Shown piece after piece: positions 1 through 6,633 of a stretch of DNA of 64,000 nt; within the stretch, counting starts at the first letter, position 1; each line of letters starts with the position of its first letter. This DNA is from Streptomyces sp. CB02400. GTDB lineage: Bacteria > Actinomycetota > Actinomycetes > Streptomycetales > Streptomycetaceae. Location: assembly GCF_001905725.1 (NCBI RefSeq), contig NZ_LIWB01000007.1, positions 333,090 through 397,089 on the forward strand. The letters run 5' to 3'. A program made the translations under genes and the position numbers. The notes beneath the pieces were generated by a model that saw only the letters and a program-made list of their open reading frames with translations, was not told where the DNA came from and did no database searches.

Positions 1-137
1 GACCAGCGGGCGACGTCGGTGGCGACGTGGTGGAACTCGTGCTCGGTGCGATGGCGTTCGGCGGCGGCCAGCAGGTCCTGTTCCAGGTCCCGTTCGTCGT
101 CGTGCAGGATGCGGAGTGTGATGCCGATGCCACTCAT
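1..137 (-). CDS. Conserved hypothetical protein, partial (N-terminus only)
   Basis: The first 45 codons of a leftward gene are present; the rest lies outside the window. The translation begins MSGIGITLRILHDDERDLEQ and is rich in Asp, Glu, His and Arg, which suggests a soluble helical protein. Its ATG overlaps the TGA of the upstream molybdopterin oxidoreductase in an ATGA arrangement, so the two are almost certainly translationally coupled. A role linked to the oxidoreductase (assembly or accessory factor) is inference only. I do not recognise the family. Confidence 0.7.
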   Translation of the reverse strand, partial: MSGIGITLRILHDDERDLEQDLLAAAERHRTEHEFHHVATDVARW

Positions 138-2533
138 GAGCCGCTCCCCGCCGTCCCGGTGCCGTCGGTGTCCGTGCCCTGCCGTGTGTCCCGCCGGGCG
201 ACCAGCGTGACGCGGGCCGCGGCCGTCTTGAACAGGGGCTGTTTGGAGAGGGGGTCCCAGTCGGTGATGGTGGTCTCGTTGGCGGCCCGGCCGGGCCGGT
301 CGTCGGGCGGCCGGTGGCCCTGCGGGGTGTCCCAGTAGCCGTAGTGGAAGGGCACGAACACCACACCGTCGCGGATCGCGGTGGTCCGCAGCCGGGCCCG
401 CATCGCCCCGCGCGGGGTGGTGACCTGGACCAGGTCGCCGTCGGCCAGGCCCTGCGCGGCGGCCTCCGCGGGTGAGATCTCCGCCCACACGTCCGGCGCG
501 GCGGCGTTCAGCTCGGGCGCGCGGCCGGTCTTGGTGCGGGTGTGGAAGTGGTACATGGTGCGGCCGGTGATGAGCTGGAGGGGGTACTCGGGTGAGGCGT
601 CCTCGTGCGGCGGGAGGTATTCCGCGGCCTTGATCACCGCCTTGCCGTCCGGGTTGAGGGAGCGGTACTCGACCGGGGTGACGGTCGCGCCGGTGACCAT
701 GTCCTTGCCGTAGCTCTCGCACCGGTCGGGGTGGGCGTGGTCGATGCCGTCGGTGTAGAGGCGGGCGGTGCCGTCGGGGGCGTCCTCGGTGCAGGGCCAT
801 TGGATGCCGCTGCCGTGCCGCAGCTTGTCGTAGCTCAGCCCGGTGTAGTCGCAGGGGCGTCCGGCGCTGCACCGCTGCCAGGCGGCGAACGCGCCCTGCG
901 GGTCCCGCCAGCCGATCAGCGGGCCGCCGTCCTTGTCGCGGAAGTCCATGCGGGCGGCGAAGTCGAGGAAGATGTCGAGGTCGGACCGGGCCTCGCCGGG
1001 CGGTTCGACGGCCTTCTCCGACAGGTGCACGGTGCGGTCGGTGTTGGTGAAGGTGCCGGTCTTCTCACCCCAGGTCGCGGCCGGCAGGACGACGTCGGCG
1101 AGCTGGGCGGTCTCGGTGAGGAACAGGTCCTGCACCACCACGAACAGCCGCTCCTGGGCGAGGATCGAGCGGATCCTCGCCAGTTCGGGCAGGGAGACGG
1201 CCGGGTTGGTGCCGGTGATCCACAGCATGCCCAGCGAGCCCTGCTCGGCGTAGCGGAAGATCTGCATGGCGTGGGTGGGCGGGCCGTAGTGCGGGATGGC
1301 GTCCGGCTCGACGTTCCAGATCTCGGCGAGTTCCGCCACATGTCGGTCGTTCTGCCAGTTGCGGAAGCCCGGCAGGTCGCCGTCGGCGCCGCATTCGCGG
1401 GTGTTCTCGGCGGTGGGCTGGCCGTTCATCTGCAGCAGTCCGCAGCCGGGGCGGCCCAGCATGCCCCGGATCAGGTGCAGGTTGTTGACCTGGACGGCGG
1501 CGGCGGAGGCCTGGTGGGACTGGTAGACGCCCTGCAGGACGGTGGAGAGCAACCGCCGTGCGCCGCCGAGGAGTTCCGCCGCCCGTTCGATCTGCGCGGC
1601 GGGGACGTCGCAGATCTCCGCGGCCCACTTCGGGGTGCACTCCTCGACGCGGGCGGCGAGTTCGTCGAAGCCGACGGTGTGCGCGTCGATGTAGGCGCGG
1701 TCGGTCCGGCCGGTGCGGATGATCTCGTGCAGCAGCGCGTTGAGCAGCGCGACGTTGGTGCCGGGGCGCGGCGCCAGGTGGACGTCGGCGCGCTGGGCGA
1801 CGGGGGTGTACCGGGGGTCGACGCACAGCAGCCGGGGCGGGTCGGAGCCCTCCAGCCGGTCCAGCATCCGCATCCAGAGCACGGTCTGGGTCTCCGCCAC
1901 GTTGTGTCCGAACAGGGCGATGGTGTCGGCGTGGTCGACGTCCTCGTACGAGCCGGGCTGGCCGTCGGAGCCGAAGGTCTCCTTGAGGGCCTCGGCGGCC
2001 GTCGCCGTGCACAGACGGGTGTTGCCGTCGAGGTGGTTGGTGCGGATGCCGACGTGGGCGATGAGGGCGAGGGTGTAGTACTCCTCCAGGAAGAGCTGTC
2101 CGGTGGTGTAGAAGCCGACGGCGCCCGGGCCGCGTTCGTCCAGCAGGTTCTTCGTGCGGGCCGTGATCCGCTCCATGGCGGTGTCCCAGTCCGACTCCAC
2201 CAGCCGCCCGTTCTCCCGCACGAGGGGCCTGGTCAGCCGGTCCGGTGAGTGGTTGGCCTGCCAGCCGTAGAGGTCCTTGGGTCCGAGCCGGCCGCGGTTC
2301 ACCCGGTCGACCGCGCGGCCCCGTACGCCCACGATGCGCCCGTCGCGCACCGCGATGTCCAGCGCGTCGCCGTTGGAGTGCAGGATGGAGGCGGACCGTA
2401 CCCACCGCTCCACGTCCTCCTCCGCGACTCCCTCCGCCAGATGTGTGTCGGTGCGGGCCGGCCAGGGGGTGCCGGGCGCGTAGGGGGTGCGCGGGCCCCA
2501 GGGGTCGGCGATCCGGTCCGTCGAGCTGTCCAA
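134..2533 (-). CDS. Molybdopterin oxidoreductase lacking N-terminal Fe-S cysteines
   Basis: A 799-residue bis-MGD enzyme of the DMSO-reductase superfamily, closest in look to NasA/NapA-type catalytic subunits. The molybdopterin domain covers about residues 80-560. The NTRLCTATAA segment carries the Cys expected to ligate Mo. The C-terminal dinucleotide-binding domain includes LITGRTMYHFHTRTKTGR. The N-terminal motif where relatives have C-x2-C-x3-C reads S49-x2-H52-x3-D56, so the [4Fe-4S] ligands are absent. The start chosen is the TTG at 2533, preceded by GGGAGG; an ATG at 2593 in the same frame would add 20 residues without a clear ribosome site. No signal peptide is visible, so it is probably cytoplasmic. 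Substrate is unknown. It is coupled to the partial gene downstream. Confidence 0.88.
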   Translation of the reverse strand: MDSSTDRIADPWGPRTPYAPGTPWPARTDTHLAEGVAEEDVERWVRSASILHSNGDALDIAVRDGRIVGVRGRAVDRVNRGRLGPKDLYGWQANHSPDRLTRPLVRENGRLVESDWDTAMERITARTKNLLDERGPGAVGFYTTGQLFLEEYYTLALIAHVGIRTNHLDGNTRLCTATAAEALKETFGSDGQPGSYEDVDHADTIALFGHNVAETQTVLWMRMLDRLEGSDPPRLLCVDPRYTPVAQRADVHLAPRPGTNVALLNALLHEIIRTGRTDRAYIDAHTVGFDELAARVEECTPKWAAEICDVPAAQIERAAELLGGARRLLSTVLQGVYQSHQASAAAVQVNNLHLIRGMLGRPGCGLLQMNGQPTAENTRECGADGDLPGFRNWQNDRHVAELAEIWNVEPDAIPHYGPPTHAMQIFRYAEQGSLGMLWITGTNPAVSLPELARIRSILAQERLFVVVQDLFLTETAQLADVVLPAATWGEKTGTFTNTDRTVHLSEKAVEPPGEARSDLDIFLDFAARMDFRDKDGGPLIGWRDPQGAFAAWQRCSAGRPCDYTGLSYDKLRHGSGIQWPCTEDAPDGTARLYTDGIDHAHPDRCESYGKDMVTGATVTPVEYRSLNPDGKAVIKAAEYLPPHEDASPEYPLQLITGRTMYHFHTRTKTGRAPELNAAAPDVWAEISPAEAAAQGLADGDLVQVTTPRGAMRARLRTTAIRDGVVFVPFHYGYWDTPQGHRPPDDRPGRAANETTITDWDPLSKQPLFKTAAARVTLVARRDTRQGTDTDGTGTAGSGS

Positions 2534-2758
2534 GGTCCGACCTCCCACGGGGAAACGGTGACGCCCCGCGAGTACCCCCTCTCCGGAGCGCAAGCACTCA
2601 CCTTAGGCATCCGGTAGGACACCGTGAGTCATTTCGGGCGACCGGCGCGTCATTCCTTCCGGCGGCGTTCGCCGACGGGCTGGCACGGCCCCTTCGCGGC
2701 TCCCTAGGATGTACTCCCTGTCCAGCCAGTCCAGTTGGCGCGGCCCGCAGGGGGAACG

Positions 2759-3580
2759 ATGCACACCGGTAAGCAGCTGTCCACCGAGATCGACGCGACC
2801 GTGCCGACGGCGGCGCGCATGTACGACTACTACCTGGGCGGCAAGGACAACTACGCGGCGGACCGTGCCGCGACCGAGGAACTCGACAAGGTGGTGCCCA
2901 GCACCCGCCGTCTGGCGCTGAACAACCGGCGCTTCCTCCAGCGGGTGGTCCGCACCCTCACGCAGGAGTACGGGATACGGCAGTACGTCGACCACGGTTC
3001 CGGCCTGCCCACCCAGGACAACGTCCACCAGGTCGCGCAGCGCGTCGATCCGACCGCCCACGTGGTGTACGCCGACAACGACCCGATGGTGCTGGTGCAC
3101 GGCCGTGCCCTGCTGGAGCAGGACGAGCGCACCGTGGTCATCCAGGCCGACATGCGCGACACCGACGGGATATTCGGCCACCCGGAGACCCGGCGGCTGA
3201 TCGACTTCTCGGAGCCGGTCTGCGTGCTGTTCAACTCGGTCTTCCACTGCATCCCGGACGACGACGCCGACGGCCCGCTCGCCCTGGCCCGCCGGGTGCG
3301 CGAACGGCTGGCGCCGGGCAGCTTCATGGTGATGTGCCAGCTCGTCAGTGAGGACGCCGAGGTCCGCAAGTTCGTCACCGACTTCATGGACCAGGCGACC
3401 CAGGGGCACTGGGGCCGGGTGCGCGAGCCGAAGGACGTCGAGTCGTACTTCGAGGGCCTGGAGGTCCTGGAGCCGGGTCTGGTGGAGGTGTCCACCTGGC
3501 GCCCGGACACCGAGGTGGCACCCCGTCAGCTCACCCAGGAGTGGATCGAGTTCGGCGGTGTGGGCCGGCTCCCGCTGTGA
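2759..3580 (+). CDS. SAM-dependent methyltransferase, DUF574/Methyltransf_19 family
   Basis: A 273-residue protein of the actinobacterial DUF574 (Methyltransf_19) family. Family marks are ARMYDYYLGGKDNYAADR near the N-terminus, the DHGSGLPT segment, the SAM-site-like YADNDPMVLVHGRALL stretch, and FNSVFHCIPD. These proteins are abundant in Streptomyces and their substrates are mostly unknown. The ATG at 2759 follows AGGGGGAA at good spacing; a TTG at 2735 is in frame but has no ribosome site. It converges on the XRE regulator and is followed by a hairpin terminator. It is monocistronic and divergent from the molybdoenzyme. Confidence 0.92.
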   Translation: MHTGKQLSTEIDATVPTAARMYDYYLGGKDNYAADRAATEELDKVVPSTRRLALNNRRFLQRVVRTLTQEYGIRQYVDHGSGLPTQDNVHQVAQRVDPTAHVVYADNDPMVLVHGRALLEQDERTVVIQADMRDTDGIFGHPETRRLIDFSEPVCVLFNSVFHCIPDDDADGPLALARRVRERLAPGSFMVMCQLVSEDAEVRKFVTDFMDQATQGHWGRVREPKDVESYFEGLEVLEPGLVEVSTWRPDTEVAPRQLTQEWIEFGGVGRLPL

Positions 3581-3592
3581 CCCCCGACGCCG

Positions 3593-3633
3593 CGACGCCC
3601 CCGCCGGTCCGCTCGGGTCCCACGGGGGCGTCG
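3593..3633. terminator. Hairpin between convergent genes
   Basis: CGACGCCCCC at 3593-3602 pairs with GGGGGCGTCG at 3624-3633 across a 21-base loop. It lies 12 bases after the methyltransferase stop and just before the stop of the convergent XRE gene, so it can serve both strands. Confidence 0.5.
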
Positions 3634-3651
3634 GCGTGTCCGGGCCCGCCG

Positions 3652-4572
3652 CTACGCCGTGGCGTAGCGCTCCTCGATCGTCCTGCGGAGCAGTTCCACC
3701 GAGTCGCGCGGTTTGAGCGCCTCGTCGGCGAGGCGGTCCAGCGCGATCCGGTACTCCTCCGTCTCGTCGCGGTCCTCGAGGAAGTTGGCGCTCCTGATGT
3801 GCTCCAGGTAGACCACGTCGGGCAGGTCGAGCCCGCCGAAGCGCAGATAGGTCACGGGAATGGCGGGCGCCGACGCGTTCGTCACGTCCAGCGGCACGAT
3901 CTGCACCGTCACATTGGGCCGCTCGGCCATCGTCACCAGGTGCTCGAGCTGCTCGCGCATCACCGCGGGGCTGCCCAGGACGCGCAGCAGGACCGACTCG
4001 TCGATGACGGCCCAGATCTGCGGCGCGGCCTCGCGCAGCAGCAGTTCGGCGCGGCGCATGCGCAGTTCGACCCGTCGCTGCACCTCGCCGGCCGGGGCGT
4101 TCGGCAGCCCCCGCTCGACCACCGCGCGGGTGTAGGCGGCGGTCTGCAACAGTCCGGGGACGTACTGGATCTCGAAGGTACGGATGGTGGCGGCGGCCTC
4201 CTGGAGCCCGACCAGACGGTCGAACCACTCGGGCATCAGCCGCTTGTCGTACCGCTGCCACCAGCCCGGCTCCCCGGCCCGCAGGAGCAGCTTGAGCAGC
4301 ACCGAGGCCTCGTACTCGTCGGTGCCGTACAGCGTCAGCAGGGCCCGGACGTCGCCCTCGGTCGGCGGGCGGCGGCCCTTGCCGGACTCGATGCGGGACA
4401 GCTTCGCCGGGCTGAAGCCGACGGAGCGCGCCGCCTGGTCCTGGGACAGTCCGGCGTCGTCGCGGAAGCCCGCCAGTTGCACGCCGACCAGCATCTTCAG
4501 CAGGGTCGGAGCGGGCTCGGGCCTGTCCAGATAGGGTTCCAGACGGGAGATTCGATGCGACGCGGCGGACAT
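3652..4572 (-). CDS. XRE-type regulator with DUF5753 C-terminal domain
   Basis: A 306-residue regulator. A Cro/C1-type HTH occupies about residues 25-80 (GLSQDQAARSVGFSPAKLSR). The rest is a DUF5753 domain with EIQYVPGLLQTAAYTRAVV and VQIVPLDV. This architecture is one of the largest regulator families in Streptomyces and is normally paired with a small DUF397 protein, as here: the DUF397 gene lies upstream on the same strand. Homologous pairs act in developmental control (for example WhiJ/BldB-type systems). The start is the ATG at 4572 after GGGAGTCAGG. A second GGAGTCAG copy lies about 40 bases further upstream and could be an operator half-site, which is inference. Confidence 0.93.
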   Translation of the reverse strand: MSAASHRISRLEPYLDRPEPAPTLLKMLVGVQLAGFRDDAGLSQDQAARSVGFSPAKLSRIESGKGRRPPTEGDVRALLTLYGTDEYEASVLLKLLLRAGEPGWWQRYDKRLMPEWFDRLVGLQEAAATIRTFEIQYVPGLLQTAAYTRAVVERGLPNAPAGEVQRRVELRMRRAELLLREAAPQIWAVIDESVLLRVLGSPAVMREQLEHLVTMAERPNVTVQIVPLDVTNASAPAIPVTYLRFGGLDLPDVVYLEHIRSANFLEDRDETEEYRIALDRLADEALKPRDSVELLRRTIEERYATA

Positions 4573-4727
4573 CCTGACTCCCAGCAGACCGGCACAAGGG
4601 CGCTTTACACTATCGCATCTGACTCCCCCTCACCGCATCCGCGTGCGAAAGTCCCGAGGAAGTGGCGAGTCGAGCTCCGCTTCGCCGGCACCGGTCCGGG
4701 CGGCCGGTGCCGGTGCGTCGCGGGCGT

Positions 4728-4958
4728 TCAGACCAGGTGGTCGAACTCGCCGTCCTTCGCGCCGGCCAGGAACGCCGCCAGCTCCGCGGCCGTGTAGACG
4801 AGGGCGGGGCCGTCGGGGTCACGGGAGTTGCGCATCGCGATCCCCCCGTCGGTCAGCGGGGCCACCTCGACGCAGTTGCCCTCGGCGTTGCTGTGCCGGC
4901 TTTTGATCCAGCGGGCGTCCAACTGGCTGGCCCGCACTCCGTTGCGCACTCCTGGCAC
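4728..4958 (-). CDS. DUF397 small protein
   Basis: A 76-residue DUF397 protein with the family signature WIKSRHSNAEGNCVEVAPL and a C-terminal AELAAFLAGAKDGEFDHL stretch. DUF397 proteins are partners, probably antagonists, of XRE/DUF5753 regulators such as the one encoded 155 bases downstream. The GTG start at 4958 was chosen because AAGGAGACAGCG gives an ideal ribosome site. The reading frame is open further upstream to 5129, but that part is cysteine-rich, unlike the family, and was rejected. Confidence 0.92.
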   Translation of the reverse strand: MPGVRNGVRASQLDARWIKSRHSNAEGNCVEVAPLTDGGIAMRNSRDPDGPALVYTAAELAAFLAGAKDGEFDHLV

Positions 4959-5141
4959 CGCTGTCTCCTTGCTGTTCCCGTGTCTCCCGGTGCGCGGTTC
5001 CGGGTGCCGGACCCCGCACGCCGGGAAAAATCTCGCGCAATTTCTCGTGCAATTGCACACGAGCGCTGTCAGCGTGGATAATAGCTGCGGCGTCAACCCC
5101 TGTGCTGGCGCCCCGTCCTGACGTCGCATCGGGGAGATGCC

Positions 5142-5480
5142 GTGTCATCACCTGCGCATCCGTTACTCCGGCCACCGGCCGCCGCCGTGATACGGACGAG
5201 TGGCCGCGGCACGGTGACGGCGGGTCCGCGCCGGCCGCTCCCTGCGACGCCGTACGGACAGCCGCTCCCGGTGCCGGAGACGGCCCGCCCCGCGTCCATC
5301 TCGGCCACGCCGCACCTCACGCGCGGCCGGAAGGGGCTCGCGCGGGCGCGGTCCTCCACCCGGAACACCCTGCGCGCCCGGCCGCTCGGCCACCACCGCG
5401 ACGACGTCAACCTTGTGATCACCGGGTCGGGGAGTGCCGTCCGGATCACGCCGCGGACACGGGGTCCGGCACGCACTCCC
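5142..5480 (+). pseudogene. Possible decayed anti-sigma-like ATPase (HATPase_c)
   Basis: A GTG at 5142 sits behind GGGGAG and opens a frame with strongly GC-rich third positions, which suggests it once coded. Residues 87-103 read DDVNLVITGSGSAVRIT, resembling the N-box of HATPase_c regulators (typically D-x-LVV-TELV-SNAVRHT), with the ELV-SN core changed. Residues 30-60 also look like the N-terminus of these proteins. The domain then stops: no G1 box follows and the sequence runs into the interspersed repeat at 5507. A HATPase_c protein divergent from an XRE/DUF397 pair is a common Streptomyces arrangement, so a degraded copy here is plausible. It could instead be an unrelated gene or chance. 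Confidence 0.35.
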
Positions 5481-5506
5481 CCGGCCGCGTCGCCCTCGGC
5501 CGCCGA

Positions 5507-5547
5507 CTCCCCCACGCTCGACTGCGCTCGCGCGGGAGGGACCCCCA
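5507..5547. repeat. 41-bp interspersed repeat, copy 1
   Basis: A 41-base element starting CTCCCCCACGCTCG and ending GGAGGGACCCCCA. It matches the element at 20801-20841 at all but about five positions. It is imperfectly palindromic: the CTCCC end can pair with GGGAG near its other end. It lies in the non-coding tail of the suspected pseudogene. Confidence 0.75.
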
Positions 5548-5863
5548 TCGCGTCGACACCCTCCTCCGCCTCACGGCCGCACGCGTCAGGCCCCGCCGGT
5601 TCCCCGCTTCCTGACCCGTACGACGCCCCCGGCCGCCACCGCCGTGACACACGCGGCACCGCGGTGCGCGGGTGCGCCGGACATACGGCCCGGGTTCCAC
5701 CCGGAGCCCTCGCACCCGCCGCTCACCGTCTCCGCCCCCGACGACCACCCGCCCGTCCGCACACCCGGTGCCGCCCCACCCCTCCGACGGGCAGGACGGT
5801 ACGGGCCCGGTCGTCGACCCGACCCCCCATCTGACACGACTGCCGCGGAAAGGCACCCACGCC

Positions 5864-6409
5864 ATGCGCAGCGCTTCTACGGAACAGCCGAGCAGCGAGC
5901 GCCCTGTGCGCCACACGTCCCCCACCGGAGTGGCACGGACCACACCCCTCACGGCACTGTCCCGCGTGCCGTGGGCCGACATGCAGGACTCCACCGGCTC
6001 GGCGACGGCCATCCCCCTGCTGCTGAACGGCATCGCCTGGGGGGACACCGGCACCGCCCGCGCCGCCCTGGAGGATCTGCGGAAACGGATCTGCCAGTAC
6101 GGCTTCGTCACGGAACAGGCGACCGCCGCCACGGTCCCCTTCCTCTGGGAACTGGCCCAGCTTCCGCACGTCACCTGCCGGGCCGGGATCATCCAGCTGC
6201 TCAAGGCCATCGCCGACGCCCGGCAGTGGGAGAGCACCGCCGCCGCGTATCCCAAGCTGCTCAGCCGCCGGGAGAACCCGGTGGTGTGGGAGCGGGCCGC
6301 CCGGCAGGCGGTGCGCGCCCGGCGCGGCGACCTGAACCGGCTGCTGGCCGAGCCGGACACCGAGATCGCCCGCGCCACCACGGAGCTGGCCCGCGCCCTG
6401 GCCGACTGA
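5864..6409 (+). CDS. Hypothetical HEAT-like protein
   Basis: A 181-residue protein of unknown function. After a low-complexity first 40 residues it is entirely helical, with repeats such as ATVPFLWELAQLPHVTCRAG and WERAARQAVRARRGDLNRLL that look like degenerate HEAT/ARM repeats, so a protein-interaction role is possible. The ATG at 5864 follows GGAAAGG about ten bases upstream. The frame is open to 5672, but that upstream part is Pro/Arg/Ser low complexity and was excluded. It is monocistronic, between the suspected pseudogene and the SpoIIE phosphatase. Confidence 0.75.
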   Translation: MRSASTEQPSSERPVRHTSPTGVARTTPLTALSRVPWADMQDSTGSATAIPLLLNGIAWGDTGTARAALEDLRKRICQYGFVTEQATAATVPFLWELAQLPHVTCRAGIIQLLKAIADARQWESTAAAYPKLLSRRENPVVWERAARQAVRARRGDLNRLLAEPDTEIARATTELARALAD

Positions 6410-6465
6410 GTCGGCGGGGCCGGGTTTCTTGAAACGAACACAGCCCGGGGTGGCCCGGTCGAGGA

Positions 6466-6556
6466 ACGCGCGCGACCTTCGGGGGACGAGTCGCGCGCCG
6501 GGGGAGGGTCGCGCGCGGTCAACGGGGGACGGCCGCGCGCGACCCGGGGGACCTGT
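6466..6556. repeat. Four imperfect GCGCGC/GGGGGA repeats upstream of spoIIE-type gene
   Basis: Four consecutive units of 19-24 bases, each with a GCGCGC core followed by GGGGGA, occupy the region about 80-170 bases before the phosphatase start. A separate inverted repeat, GTTTC-TT-GAAAC, lies at 6424-6435. The arrangement could form alternative hairpins or be a multi-site operator. Function is inferred only. Confidence 0.5.
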
Positions 6557-6633
6557 GACGGAACGGTGACGACCCGCCGGTCGGGCGGGCGCCGTCCCTC
6601 GCCTCGCGTGGCGCGGCAGTGTAGACATGGCAC

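Noticed and set aside
605..2248. A 547-codon rightward frame antisense to the molybdoenzyme.
   Set aside because: It is a Gly/Val-rich shadow produced by GC-rich third positions on the other strand, with no domain or ribosome site.
5093..5659. A 188-codon leftward frame opposite the suspected decayed ATPase.
   Set aside because: No ribosome site or domain; it runs across the interspersed repeat and is explained as a shadow.
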